The notes under the pieces are model-generated. The model saw nothing but the letters and a program-made list of their open reading frames with translations, ran no database searches and was not told the origin of the DNA. The translations under genes were made by a program, and so were the position numbers. Shown in pieces: positions 27,223-36,211 of a stretch of DNA of 64,000 nucleotides; positions within the stretch are counted from its first letter, which is position 1; the number at the start of each line of letters is the position of its first letter. The DNA comes from CAYJEQ01 sp964371155. GTDB lineage: Bacteria > Bacillota > Clostridia > Oscillospirales > Ruminococcaceae. The stretch is from NCBI GenBank assembly GCA_964371155.1, contig CAYJLI010000001.1, positions 62,001 to 126,000 of the forward strand, in the 5' to 3' direction.

Positions 27223-27966
27223 ATGCATTTTAACAAAAAATATATTGCACTTTTCATTTCGGCAGTTTTTTTACTTTCAGCTTGTACTGGAAGTGGTAAC
27301 ACTCCGTCAGATTCTGAAACATCTGAACCTGCCGCCTCTTCCACATTAACTGAAGAAGATCTACAAACTATATCCGATAAAATTTCCGGCCTTTACCTTG
27401 GCACTGAAATACCCGATGATGCCATTCAGGCGCTGATAACCACATCTCTCGGAGATATTTCTATAACACTATTTCCTACGGAAGCTCCAATTGCAGTAGA
27501 AAATTTTGTGGCCCATGCAAATAATGGGTATTATGATAATATGCCTTTTCACCGTGTGATAAATGACTTTATAATACAAAGTGGTGATCCAAACGGTGAT
27601 GGTGGCGTGAGTGCTTCAGGCGAAGGATTTGATGTGGAGTTTTATGGTTCACTTTATCATTTTAATGGTGCTCTTTCAATGTCCAATAATGGCACTGAAA
27701 ACTCTAATTTCAGTCAATTTTTCATCGTGAACAGCAGTATTCCCATAGATGATCAGATTGCATTGCTAAAGGAAACTCAAACTCCCTCCATTGTTTCGGA
27801 AATATATTCTTCCCACCATGGCGCTCCCTCGCTTGATTGGAAATACACAGTGTTTGGTTATGTGACTGAGGGAATGGATATAGTAAATCAAATATCATCC
27901 ACCCAAACAGATGAAAACAATACACCTTTAGACGATATAATAATAAATAGCATTGAGATTATTTAA
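27223..27966 (+). CDS. Cyclophilin-type peptidyl-prolyl isomerase lipoprotein
   Basis: 247 residues. The signal sequence KYIALFISAVFLLSAC ends in a lipobox cysteine, so the protein is anchored to the outer face of the membrane. After a short Ser/Thr-rich linker comes a bacterial cyclophilin fold: GDISITLFPTEAPIAVENFV, MPFHRVINDFIIQSGDP, SNFSQFFIVNS and FGYVTEGMDIVNQIS. The catalytic FHRV arginine is present. It probably folds exported proteins, as PrsA does. It stands alone between its own promoter and terminators. Confidence 0.93.
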   Translation: MHFNKKYIALFISAVFLLSACTGSGNTPSDSETSEPAASSTLTEEDLQTISDKISGLYLGTEIPDDAIQALITTSLGDISITLFPTEAPIAVENFVAHANNGYYDNMPFHRVINDFIIQSGDPNGDGGVSASGEGFDVEFYGSLYHFNGALSMSNNGTENSNFSQFFIVNSSIPIDDQIALLKETQTPSIVSEIYSSHHGAPSLDWKYTVFGYVTEGMDIVNQISSTQTDENNTPLDDIIINSIEII

Positions 27967-27979
27967 TTTTAGGAATTGC

Positions 27980-28003
27980 AAGTAAAAGTTTTACTTCTTT
28001 TTT
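27980..28003 (+). terminator. Terminator after cyclophilin gene
   Basis: A short AAGTAA..TTACTT stem is followed by TCTTTTTT. Confidence 0.65.
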
Positions 28004-28025
28004 CAAAATATACTTTATAAATTTT

Positions 28026-28068
28026 AAACCTTTTTCCACTCACCTAAACGAGCGGAAAAAGGTTTTAA
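28026..28068. terminator. Second hairpin in convergent region, probably bidirectional
   Basis: The stem AAACCTTTTTCC-A-CTC / GAG-C-GGAAAAAGGTTT is flanked by A/T-rich tracts on both sides. It lies between convergent genes and can serve the plus-strand cyclophilin gene and the minus-strand ATPase gene. Confidence 0.7.
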
Positions 28069-28162
28069 TTTTGAAAAATTTAAATTGCTGTGGGGTAAAG
28101 ATACCATACATGGCCTATTTATGTGTGAATATTGGGAAATTAATCTGCCACAAAGCAGATAT

Positions 28163-29251
28163 TTATCTCACAATTTCTTTTAAAAGCTTATCTTTTATGC
28201 ACTCTACCATATCATAATTTGTGTATCGTCCATATATATTTTGAAGCTTCATATTGTATCCAGAAATTTCATCCAATTGGATAAACGCTTGGTCAAGCAA
28301 TTGGAAAGCCGATTTTTTGTTGAAAGCTATTCGTTTTTTTCTGCTTTTTAGCTCGCTTACATCGCTAAATCTGCGTGAATTTATTACCTTATAGGGATTT
28401 ACATCTATCGGGTGATATTTATTTGTAGTCATAAATCCCAGGCTTAACTGCGGTATAAACATATGCTCCATCTTAGTATGGGGAAAAAATGGACAGTAGC
28501 AACTATATACATCATACCCCGCTTCAAGTGCATATGAGCGCAGTGCCGATAAAAGCAGTTTTGATGAGGCTCCATACTCATCTTCTAATAGATAGATATT
28601 TTCAGCGAGCTCGTATGGAGTGTTTTTGTGCATAACTATCCCCTGCTTTGTAATACCCGATAAAAAGCGTATATACTCCTTGCCCGCTATGCTTCTTTTG
28701 CGATGCACTTTAAACTCCCTGTTTGCAACACGCTTTGCAAGTGCCCCTACTTTTTGCACATCGGTAACTTCGAGCGAGAGCTGAAAACTATCGTTCATGA
28801 GCTGTCCTGAAGCCGAGAGAAAGCGCTGGCAATACTTATTTGAGCGTGTTACCATGTCCTTCGCTTCGGCTATTTCATATCGATGTGAATATATTTTATC
28901 ACTGTCACAGCAGTCGTATAGGGATATAACTTTATGTGTTGCCTGTGGATATGTGGGGTTTATTATATGTGGATATGTCCCATCAGCAACAGCTATCCCC
29001 CTATCATGGCAAATAACGCCGTCGAGGGTAGATATATCATTGCAACAAAATATTCGCTCACTAATATTTCCCTCTGCTTTTAACATTTCGCTCACTGCAC
29101 TTACTATACTCGATTTTCCTACACCCGGTGTACCATGTAAAATATAGCATTTGAAATCATTGTTTTCAGGTGTGAATTCACTAAATTTTGAAACAAACCC
29201 CTGCGGTGTATTACTGGAGAGAAAAAAATCATAATATTTTGCATTCTTCAT
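28163..29251 (-). CDS. P-loop ATPase/nucleotide kinase-like protein, PRK06851 family
   Basis: 362 residues. The N-terminal Walker A ILHGTPGVGKSSIV is followed by CCNDISTLDGVICHDRGIAVADGTYPHIINPTYP, a pattern I associate with the clostridial PRK06851 family. The C-terminal half is a second, degenerate copy without a P-loop (normally these proteins carry two P-loop halves). Function is not established; it is cytoplasmic. ATG 29251 follows GAGGAG. It is a single gene with its terminator in the convergent region at 28026-28068. Confidence 0.75.
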   Translation of the reverse strand: MKNAKYYDFFLSSNTPQGFVSKFSEFTPENNDFKCYILHGTPGVGKSSIVSAVSEMLKAEGNISERIFCCNDISTLDGVICHDRGIAVADGTYPHIINPTYPQATHKVISLYDCCDSDKIYSHRYEIAEAKDMVTRSNKYCQRFLSASGQLMNDSFQLSLEVTDVQKVGALAKRVANREFKVHRKRSIAGKEYIRFLSGITKQGIVMHKNTPYELAENIYLLEDEYGASSKLLLSALRSYALEAGYDVYSCYCPFFPHTKMEHMFIPQLSLGFMTTNKYHPIDVNPYKVINSRRFSDVSELKSRKKRIAFNKKSAFQLLDQAFIQLDEISGYNMKLQNIYGRYTNYDMVECIKDKLLKEIVR

Positions 29252-29580
29252 CTAAATAACTCCTCATTCGTGGGTGGGTGCTGCTATATTAAAATGAATT
29301 AAATATCGTAAATATTTTTTAAATGCGATATTATCACCTTAAAATAACAAAACCTATGTTTATTTCTATTTTATTCAAAATTCGCATATTCTGTGCAGAA
29401 AAGGCTTATATGCTTTTATTTTTTGCTTTTTTATGATAGAATGTAATATCTACTATTAGCGCTTAGCTTAACGCTTAAAAGTTTTCTCCATCATTTAAAT
29501 CTTAGATATAAATCGCAAATTTATTAAAGGTTTAGAGCGATTGAGAAAACCTGCTAAAAAAATTTTTGAGGTGAATAATA
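29252..29580. other. Divergent intergenic region, ATPase / prmA
   Basis: 329 nt, AT-rich, no gene. It contains an imperfect inverted repeat around 29458-29480 (TTAGCGCTTAGC / GCTTAACGCTTAA) and must carry promoters for both flanking transcripts; a TAATAT -10-like site at about 29445 is possible but lacks a good -35. Confidence 0.4.
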
Positions 29581-30504
29581 ATGACAAGCTGGACTGAAAT
29601 AAATATTACTGTGGGCTCTAAAGATATAGAGGCGGCGTCCGCCTGCGCCCAGATGACTGTCCCATATGGCATCTATATCGAAGATTATTCCGATTTACTT
29701 ATAGAAGCTCCTAAAATTTCGGGCATTGATTTAATTGATGAAGATCTTCTAAAAAAAGATAGAGAGCACGGCATAGTGCACATATACATAAGCCCCGAGG
29801 AAAATCCTATGGAGGCAGTTAGTTTTATTTCGCAGAGGCTTCGTGAAGATGGTATTGTACATGAAATTTCTACTTCCGAGGTTATAGAAGAGGAATGGGC
29901 AACTGCTTGGAAAAAATACTACCATCCAGTGAGAATCTCTGAAAATGTGGTGGTTTGCCCCTCTTGGGAAGAGTATGAAAGAGAAAAGCAGACGGATAAA
30001 ATAATAACACTCGACCCAGGCATGGCATTTGGCACCGGCACACATGACACAACCACGCTTTGTGTAAAACTTCTTGATAAGCATGTGTGTGATGGAATGA
30101 GTATGCTCGATGTGGGCTGTGGTAGTGGGATACTCTCAATTGCCGCTTCACTGCTTGGTTGTAGGCGTGTTGTAGGTGTTGATATTGATGCGGTAGCCGT
30201 GAGAGTTGCACAGGAAAATGCACAGCTCAATAAAATTGAAGATGCGCTATTTTTGCAAGGCGATTTAGTGAAAAAAGTGGAGGGCGAATTTGATATAATC
30301 TGTGCAAATATTGTTGCGGATGTAATCATTAGGCTATCAGGCGATATTCTCCCCTTCTTAAAAGCTGACGGCAAGCTCATCCTCAGTGGAATTATTGAGG
30401 AGAGAGAAGCGGATGTTGTTTCAGTGATGGAGAGCATCGGCTTAAAGATGCATGAGAGGCTTGCGAAGGGCGGTTGGGTAGCTCTTTGCTATGAGCGGAG
30501 GTAA
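29581..30504 (+). CDS. prmA: Ribosomal protein L11 methyltransferase
   Basis: 307 residues. SAM-dependent methyltransferase that trimethylates ribosomal protein L11. The N-terminal L11-binding domain is followed by the signature LDPGMAFGTGTHDTTTLC, motif I MLDVGCGSGILSIAA and motif IV ICANIVADVI. GAGGTG lies upstream of the ATG. It is the first gene of prmA-rsmE, 8 nt apart, a very common Firmicute pair, often next to dnaJ; here dnaJ lies beyond the assembly gap. Confidence 0.95.
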   Translation: MTSWTEINITVGSKDIEAASACAQMTVPYGIYIEDYSDLLIEAPKISGIDLIDEDLLKKDREHGIVHIYISPEENPMEAVSFISQRLREDGIVHEISTSEVIEEEWATAWKKYYHPVRISENVVVCPSWEEYEREKQTDKIITLDPGMAFGTGTHDTTTLCVKLLDKHVCDGMSMLDVGCGSGILSIAASLLGCRRVVGVDIDAVAVRVAQENAQLNKIEDALFLQGDLVKKVEGEFDIICANIVADVIIRLSGDILPFLKADGKLILSGIIEEREADVVSVMESIGLKMHERLAKGGWVALCYERR

Positions 30505-30512
30505 GGACACAT

Positions 30513-31235
30513 ATGCCAAGATTTTTCACCAATAATATAAATGGAGATGTAGCATATATCACAGGGGAAGATGCCAAACATCTCGCTACTTCGCTGAGGG
30601 CAAAAATAGGCGATGAAATAACCCTTTGTGATACTTTGGGCAGTGATTACACCGGCTTAATAACCGAGATAGATAAAAATAGCATAAGCTTTAAAATTAC
30701 AGATAAATGCATAAGCCCCAGCGAGGCAAAAGTAAAAATCACCCTTTTCATGGCAATGCCAAAGGGTGATAAAGCAGAGACTGTTATCCAAAAGTCGGTG
30801 GAGCTCGGTGTGCATGAAATTGTATTTGTACTCACAAAACGCTGTGTGTCACGCCCCGATAGTGCATCTTGGGTGAAAAAGCAAAAACGTTTTGAAAAAA
30901 TTGCCCTTGAAGCCGCAAAGCAAAGTGGCAGAGGAATAATCCCTGCTGTTTGTGGTATTTTAAGCTTTAAAGAGGCAGTGGAGAAAATGTCAAATTCTGA
31001 GTGCGGCATAATATTTTATGAGAATTCCACCGAAAAGCTCAGCGATGTCATGAAAAATGAGTTTTCCGAAATAGCTATTATGGTTGGCTCTGAGGGCGGA
31101 TTTGAAGCCGAAGAAGTAAAATTTGCCATGGAGAATGGAATACATTCACTTTCCCTTGGCAAGAGAATTTTAAGATGTGAAACCGCTCCCCTTTCTGCAA
31201 TTTCCGCCATTATGTATGCCTGTGGGGAGTTTTAA
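30513..31235 (+). CDS. rsmE: 16S rRNA m3U1498 methyltransferase
   Basis: 240 residues. SPOUT-class methyltransferase: an N-terminal PUA-like domain, then the knot region with MAMPKGDKAETVIQKSVELGV, MVGSEGGFEAEEV and LGKRILRCETAPLSAI. It methylates U1498 in the decoding centre of 16S rRNA. It follows prmA by 8 nt. Confidence 0.95.
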   Translation: MPRFFTNNINGDVAYITGEDAKHLATSLRAKIGDEITLCDTLGSDYTGLITEIDKNSISFKITDKCISPSEAKVKITLFMAMPKGDKAETVIQKSVELGVHEIVFVLTKRCVSRPDSASWVKKQKRFEKIALEAAKQSGRGIIPAVCGILSFKEAVEKMSNSECGIIFYENSTEKLSDVMKNEFSEIAIMVGSEGGFEAEEVKFAMENGIHSLSLGKRILRCETAPLSAISAIMYACGEF

Positions 31236-31260
31236 TTAAATTTAGATTGGCGGTGGTGCA

Positions 31261-31758
31261 ATGCGGATATATAAATCAGCTTTAATTGATTTTATAGCGG
31301 CTGTTACCATGATGGTTTTGATATATTTCTCTGGCTATTGGGTCGCAGATGTAGTTTCCTATGAGCTACCCGATATCGACAGTGATTTCCTAAGCCGATA
31401 CCTCCCCGAAGGTGATGTAAGTATAGACCTTTCAAATCTTGAGGACACTCCGAATTTATTTAGCAGTTTTACTCTCTACACCCTTGCGGCTGTGGACAGT
31501 TCAGTAAGCAGGGATTTTAGTCCTGATGAAGATTTCAGCTTATTTTTGAGCATTGTTACTGCTCTGCCAAAAGAAGAGGGCGAAATCACAATGTTTCGCT
31601 TTGGAGCTGACGACACTGTTGAAATTGATTTTGAGTCTTCCTCCGAAGCCGTGGAAGAGTTTTGCAATTCTTTAGCGAAAACGGGTAGGTTTACCACGGT
31701 GTTTTACAGTCCTGTAAGCAATAATAATTATACGATATATACGACTATATCAAATTAA
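31261..31758 (+). CDS. Hypothetical membrane-anchored protein
   Basis: 165 residues with one N-terminal helix (LIDFIAAVTMMVLIYFSGYWVA), followed by an acidic extracytoplasmic domain rich in Asp, Glu and Ser. I do not recognise the family. It is 25 nt after rsmE, with GGTGG before the ATG, so likely in the same operon. The gene is complete, but the scaffold breaks 3 nt after its stop. Confidence 0.7.
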   Translation: MRIYKSALIDFIAAVTMMVLIYFSGYWVADVVSYELPDIDSDFLSRYLPEGDVSIDLSNLEDTPNLFSSFTLYTLAAVDSSVSRDFSPDEDFSLFLSIVTALPKEEGEITMFRFGADDTVEIDFESSSEAVEEFCNSLAKTGRFTTVFYSPVSNNNYTIYTTISN

Positions 31759-31761
31759 AAT

Positions 31762-31861
31762 NNNNNNNNNNNNNNNNNNNNNNNNNNNNNNNNNNNNNNN
31801 NNNNNNNNNNNNNNNNNNNNNNNNNNNNNNNNNNNNNNNNNNNNNNNNNNNNNNNNNNNNN
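31762..31861. other. Assembly gap (100 N)
   Basis: Exactly 100 undetermined bases, the usual placeholder for a scaffold gap of unknown length. Genes left and right of it should not be treated as neighbours. Confidence 0.99.
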
Positions 31862-31987
31862 TGCGAAGATAATACCCTAATAATTTTATGTTTTTATAAA
31901 AACTCATATGGGGATTTTATAATCCACCCCAAGCAAATTCGAGCCGTATTCAGTGCACTAAATACTCACTTTTTTAACCCACTATAT

Positions 31988-33679
31988 TTAGTTGTTTGAT
32001 TTTAATGAAAAATCTGAAACTAAGTCGGTCATACTGCTTGCATATGTATTTAACTTAGTGCTAATCTGTGTGCTCTCAACACTATTGACTTGATTAGCTT
32101 GGATAACCTCTGAAATTTGGCTTACCTCAGTATGGATTGCATCTATTGATGTGATTTGCTTTGTTGTAGAATTATTTATATTTTTTATTGAGCTTAAAAT
32201 TCCATTTGCGCTTTTTAGCACATCGCCAAGTGCGTTTTCAACGCTTAAAGCAATCTTTTCACCATATTGGACCGCATCGGCGGAATTATCAATTAGCGAA
32301 GCTGTTTGCTTAGCCGCTTCACTGCTCTTAGTTGCAAGGTTTCTTACTTCATCCGCTACAACAGCAAATCCCTTGCCCGCTGCACCGGCTCTTGCGGCTT
32401 CAACAGCAGCATTCAGTGCCAAAATATTTGTTTGGAATGATATATCATCAATTGTAGTAATGATTCGCTGAATTTCATTTGAAAACTTAGATATTTTATC
32501 CATCGCTTTAATCATGTTTTTCACACGCTCATCAATTGTATCAATATCGCTCGACATTCTATCGGCTAATTTTACCGAATTTTCTGCCTGTTTTGCGCTG
32601 TCTTGAATTTCGCTTGTTATGTTTGTAAGTAGTTTTGAAAGCTCGTCTATGGAAGACGCCTGTTGTGTTACTCCGCTTTCCAATGTCTGCGCATTTGAAT
32701 AAATATTCTTAGACTCTACCGATACATGACCTGCAGCTACTATAATATCGCTGAGAATATCATTATTTGAAGTTACCATTGAATTTAAGCTGATTGAAAG
32801 TGTATCCTTTTCAGATTTAATAGGAGCTTCCACCCTATAATCCTTTTCGGCTAAAGAATTTGTTATATCAGAATAAACCACTAACATTTCAGTAAGCTTT
32901 TTCATTTCTTTTGCAATTTCACCAACTTCATCATTGGTAAGTAGGCTCTCAGGGACTTCGATACTTGTATCACCTGTGCTTACTATATCAAAAACAATAC
33001 TCTTTAAAGAGCTCATTTGTTGATTTATAGATTTTTCAAATGTCTTTATCAGAACTATTAGCACAATAATTACAAAAGCCGCATTCACTGCACCTATTAC
33101 TGAAACTGTTGCTACGGTTGAAGCGTTTTTCTCAGCAACTTCATTCATAATAGCTTCTTCATCTTCTAAAAAGAGCGCAATATTGCCAAAGAATTCGTTT
33201 GCGACTGGAGTAACACTCCTCAGTGCCGCTAATGCTTCTTCGTCCTGTCCACCCTCATTTTTTAAATCAGCAGATAAAATCATGCTATCTTTATACTGGT
33301 TTTTGCTCACGATAATTGAAGAAAACACCTCAGCACGTTCACCATCAAGCTTTAATAAGAAAGCATCCATCTGCTCATCAAGGCTTTTAAAATAATTTAA
33401 GTATTTATCATAAGCTTCCATTCTAAGCTCTTCATCTTCTTGCAGAAGAATGTCACGCCCTGTTACACGGCACAGATACATTGTTTCAATAATACTGTTT
33501 AAATCCTCGGTATTCTTTACATTTGTTGTAATTAGTTGATTCGAAAGGGAATTAACAGTAAAAAGAGAACCTATTGAGATAGCCGCCATAAGTATTACTA
33601 AGAAAATGGTAATAATCTGTGTTGGTATCAGCTTTTTGCTCATTGATGTATTTCTTAACCATTGTTTGTACTTACCCAT
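31988..33679 (-). CDS. Methyl-accepting chemotaxis protein (four-helix-bundle sensor type)
   Basis: 563 residues: TM1 (about 16-38), a helical extracytoplasmic sensor of about 150 residues that resembles 4HB_MCP, TM2 (about 195-215), a HAMP-like linker, and a signalling domain whose hairpin tip reads DDISFQTNILALNAAVEAARAGAAGKGFAV. It signals to CheA/CheW. ATG 33679 follows AAGGAG. Ligand unknown. No che genes are in the window. Confidence 0.93.
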   Translation of the reverse strand: MGKYKQWLRNTSMSKKLIPTQIITIFLVILMAAISIGSLFTVNSLSNQLITTNVKNTEDLNSIIETMYLCRVTGRDILLQEDEELRMEAYDKYLNYFKSLDEQMDAFLLKLDGERAEVFSSIIVSKNQYKDSMILSADLKNEGGQDEEALAALRSVTPVANEFFGNIALFLEDEEAIMNEVAEKNASTVATVSVIGAVNAAFVIIVLIVLIKTFEKSINQQMSSLKSIVFDIVSTGDTSIEVPESLLTNDEVGEIAKEMKKLTEMLVVYSDITNSLAEKDYRVEAPIKSEKDTLSISLNSMVTSNNDILSDIIVAAGHVSVESKNIYSNAQTLESGVTQQASSIDELSKLLTNITSEIQDSAKQAENSVKLADRMSSDIDTIDERVKNMIKAMDKISKFSNEIQRIITTIDDISFQTNILALNAAVEAARAGAAGKGFAVVADEVRNLATKSSEAAKQTASLIDNSADAVQYGEKIALSVENALGDVLKSANGILSSIKNINNSTTKQITSIDAIHTEVSQISEVIQANQVNSVESTQISTKLNTYASSMTDLVSDFSLKSNN

Positions 33680-33888
33680 TAATTTACTCCTTAATATTTT
33701 AATATTTCTTTATAATAGCTATGGTAAAATCCATACAACGCATACTTCTACCATACTAATTACTTTCAAGATATATTATACATGCTTTATTAACAATTTG
33801 CAATACAATCCATCACAAAAGGTTACTTCACCATGTAAACAATATTACATTTACGAGCATATTAACAGCCTCATTTGGCAAAAGCCTT

Positions 33889-33911
33889 GGGTGGCAATAG
33901 TCTTACCACCC
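33889..33911 (-). terminator. Possible terminator of padR operon
   Basis: GGGTGG / CCACCC stem (extended by AA/TT after a mismatch) about 45 nt past the stop of the last padR-operon gene. No U-run on the minus strand, so weak. Confidence 0.4.
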
Positions 33912-33955
33912 TCTTACATCTTTTAATTAATTCCCATGTTTAATTCAAGTGAAAA

Positions 33956-34921
33956 TTACGCCGCTACCTCAGCTTCATTTCTTGTAGTTTCCGTTGCTTC
34001 GGTAGTTTCCTCTGCATTCGCTTCTATCATTGTGTTCGACTCGATAAATCCATAAAATTCGGCGCTTAACTCATTCACATCCGCCTCTAAGATTTCAATC
34101 TTTGCATCCGATTCCGCTATCAGCTCATCTAAATTTTTCGATTCAGGAAGCGGTGTATACTCCTCTGAGAAATAGTAACTTCTGATTATTTCCTCTGCGT
34201 GGAGTGCTCTCTCTGCGCTGGTTAAATCAATTGCTAATTTCTCATATGGCAATATGTCCGTTGCCATATTGTATTCACGCACTAATGCATTTATCAGCTC
34301 CACCCTTGTTTCACTGAGTTGCTTGTATAAATGTTCGTATCCATTCATATCGTAAGCGCCATGTGCCGCGTAATAGTTTCTCTCCTCCATTATATTAGAG
34401 AGAATACTGTTATGTATTTCGTACACACTCGCAAAGCTTTCCCTGCCGTCCTTCGTCCAATTCTCTATATAGTATGGATTATTGTCATCAATTATAATAT
34501 TGCTTGGTATCTGTACTTCAATTTCAGGTTTGCTTCCGATGATATTTGCAATGATTTTCACCACACTACTCTCATCAATTATTGTATTTTCCCTATCAAC
34601 AGTAATGCTCAGCACTCCTTGACTATCTACTTCGGTATGAATATCCGTCACAAATGCACCTTTGTCGTAGCTGTATATATGCACTTTGTCATCGGGGGAA
34701 TCAACCACCCTTATATGAGTATAGCCGCTAAAAAGAAACTCAACATGGCTTATCTCTTCAAAAGATTTGTAATAATTGTGCCTACTTTCCTCTGAGCCTA
34801 TAAATTCATTATAGCTATCTAATCCGCTACTTACCGCTTGCGCCATGAAAAACAGTGCCGCCACCGATGTTATTACAAAGACTGCAAAAGATACAGCCAT
34901 CACTTTTTTTATACTATTCAT
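33956..34921 (-). CDS. Membrane-anchored protein of padR operon, DUF4097-like beta region
   Basis: 321 residues. An N-terminal helix (VMAVSFAVFVITSVAALFFMAQ) is followed by a beta-rich stretch (ISHVEFLFSGYTHIRVVDSPDDKVHIYSYDKG ... GVLSITVD) that resembles DUF4097 putative-adhesin repeats, then a helical half and an acidic Glu/Thr tail. The start overlaps the DUF1700 gene by 8 nt. In other Firmicutes padR-DUF1700-DUF4097 operons act in envelope stress or drug response; here that is inference. Confidence 0.72.
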   Translation of the reverse strand: MNSIKKVMAVSFAVFVITSVAALFFMAQAVSSGLDSYNEFIGSEESRHNYYKSFEEISHVEFLFSGYTHIRVVDSPDDKVHIYSYDKGAFVTDIHTEVDSQGVLSITVDRENTIIDESSVVKIIANIIGSKPEIEVQIPSNIIIDDNNPYYIENWTKDGRESFASVYEIHNSILSNIMEERNYYAAHGAYDMNGYEHLYKQLSETRVELINALVREYNMATDILPYEKLAIDLTSAERALHAEEIIRSYYFSEEYTPLPESKNLDELIAESDAKIEILEADVNELSAEFYGFIESNTMIEANAEETTEATETTRNEAEVAA

Positions 34922-35570
34922 ATTGTGAAGCCTCCTTTTTACCCATGGTTTGATTTTTCAGCAGCCTGCCAAAGAAGCGAATTGTTCTCACAAGTGCTCC
35001 AGCTACATACTTAATTAAAATAATTAATGCACAGGCTAAAAATATCGCAAAGGCAAATATCGCTATTGCTGCCGCTATGCTAAAGCTTCCAATCCATCCG
35101 CTGAAAGCTGCAAATGCAAGTGCTCCAAATACAATCACTGCAATTCCAAGCATGAAAAGCCCAACAGGCACCACAATAAGTCCTGCTAAAAATGCGAGAA
35201 CTCCTGCCGCCAAGGTGGAGACAGCTAAAAGCCCTGCGATTTCAAGTGGTATTAAAGCTATTACTATCGCAATAATTATAAGACCCTTCATAAACTTGCC
35301 CAAACCACTCAACTTATCACTGCCCTTCACTATCCCTTTTTTAATTGTGTCGGCAAATTCTTCTGAGGACATATTGCTTTCAGATAAAATTTGCTCCGCC
35401 ACTTGCTCGGGTGAGCCGAGTGCCGCAGCTATTTCTTCATCGGTCTTCCCCTGCCTTTTTCCCTCTTCAAAATACTCTGCATAGTCTCGTATTATATCAT
35501 TCACCTCTTTTTTAGAGAGCTGAGTTTTTAGTTTTTTCTCAAGTTTTGCCAAATAATCCAATCTGTTCAT
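34914..35570 (-). CDS. DUF1700 (HAAS domain) membrane protein
   Basis: 218 residues. The N-terminal HAAS domain (MNRLDYLAKLEKKLKTQLSKKEVNDIIRDYAEYF ... AALGSPEQVAEQIL) is followed by four to five hydrophobic helices. ATG 35570 lies 7 nt after GGAAG; a GTG at 35576 would be too close. Typical partner of PadR regulators; the HAAS domain may bind the regulator or sense the membrane state. Second gene of the operon, 15 nt after padR. Confidence 0.88.
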   Translation of the reverse strand: MNRLDYLAKLEKKLKTQLSKKEVNDIIRDYAEYFEEGKRQGKTDEEIAAALGSPEQVAEQILSESNMSSEEFADTIKKGIVKGSDKLSGLGKFMKGLIIIAIVIALIPLEIAGLLAVSTLAAGVLAFLAGLIVVPVGLFMLGIAVIVFGALAFAAFSGWIGSFSIAAAIAIFAFAIFLACALIILIKYVAGALVRTIRFFGRLLKNQTMGKKEASQYE

Positions 35571-35585
35571 GATCACACTTCCTTT

Positions 35586-35909
35586 CTAATTTACTTCCAC
35601 CGTTTTTTCTAAAATTTCGTTTACCATGCTTGAAAATTCTTTCCAATCACTTTTGAGTGAATTTAAATACGCTTTTCCCCTCTCGGTAATATGGTAGTAT
35701 TTTCGTGCCGGTCCTACACTGCTCTCCCTTAAGTATGTAACAAAGTACTCTTCCTGCGTTAGTCTGCGCAATATTGGGTAAACTGTGCCTTCGTTTATTT
35801 CAGTATAGTCCGCAATACTTTGGATTATTTCGTATCCATACATATCTTTACCCTCTATCAGTGCAAGTACGCACATCTCGATTACACCTTTCCTAAATTG
35901 TGTATTCAC
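35586..35909 (-). CDS. PadR-family transcriptional regulator
   Basis: 107 residues, the short PadR-s2 form: winged HTH (EMCVLALIEGKDMYGYEIIQSIADYTEINEGTVYPILRRLTQEEYF) and a short C-terminal dimerisation helix. The start is GTG 35909 after GAGGAGGTG. It represses its own promoter in most studied cases; two matching operators lie directly upstream (35948-36018). First gene of padR-DUF1700-membrane protein. Confidence 0.93.
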   Translation of the reverse strand: MNTQFRKGVIEMCVLALIEGKDMYGYEIIQSIADYTEINEGTVYPILRRLTQEEYFVTYLRESSVGPARKYYHITERGKAYLNSLKSDWKEFSSMVNEILEKTVEVN

Positions 35910-35947
35910 AGCTTCACCTCCTCTTAAGCAGATTACTATTATTTATC

Positions 35948-36018
35948 GCATACTACTGTGTATTGCATAATACCTTTGATTTGATTATAGCATAGTACTG
36001 TGTATTACACAATACCTT
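35948..36018 (-). promoter_or_regulatory. Pair of 29-bp operator repeats, probable PadR sites
   Basis: Direct repeats at 35948-35976 and 35990-36018 match at 25 of 29 positions by eye. Each contains the palindrome GTATT-N4-AATAC. Their starts are 42 bp apart, about four DNA turns, so both sit on the same helix face. The right copy covers the -35 and the left copy lies just past the -10 of the padR promoter. Confidence 0.75.
35984..36012 (-). promoter_or_regulatory. padR operon promoter
   Basis: On the minus strand, TTGTGT (36012-36007), a 17-nt spacer, and TATAAT (35989-35984) in extended TGcTATAAT form. It is interleaved with the two operator repeats. Confidence 0.7.
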
Positions 36019-36097
36019 ATCAAAAATAAAATACGACAAAAAAATATACGATTTCCACTACTAAATTGTTTAAAAATACTTTTATTCTATCTTAATC

Positions 36098-36147
36098 AGA
36101 ATATATCTTGTATTTTTTTTCATATAGCAGTAGAATATATCTGGTAT
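36098..36147 (+). repeat. Short direct repeat upstream of chemoreceptor gene
   Basis: AGAATATATCTTGTAT (36098-36113) recurs as AGAATATATCTGGTAT (36132-36147), 34 bp apart, 65-115 nt before the start codon. It may be a regulator site; no classical promoter or sigma-28 site is evident. Confidence 0.4.
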
Positions 36148-36211
36148 ATTTTGTATTTATATTAATGCTATGTTGATTTAACATGGCAAAAACAATTTAA
36201 AGAGGTAGATT

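Noticed and set aside
29919..30437. 172-residue minus-strand ORF opposite prmA
   Set aside because: Shadow of a well-supported gene; no motifs and no start signal.
31762..31861. Run of N as a biological low-complexity region
   Set aside because: Exactly 100 N is a standard scaffold-gap placeholder.
35948..36018. Short CRISPR-like array
   Set aside because: Only two repeats with a 13-nt spacer, each with an internal dyad and interleaved with a promoter; a repressor operator fits better.
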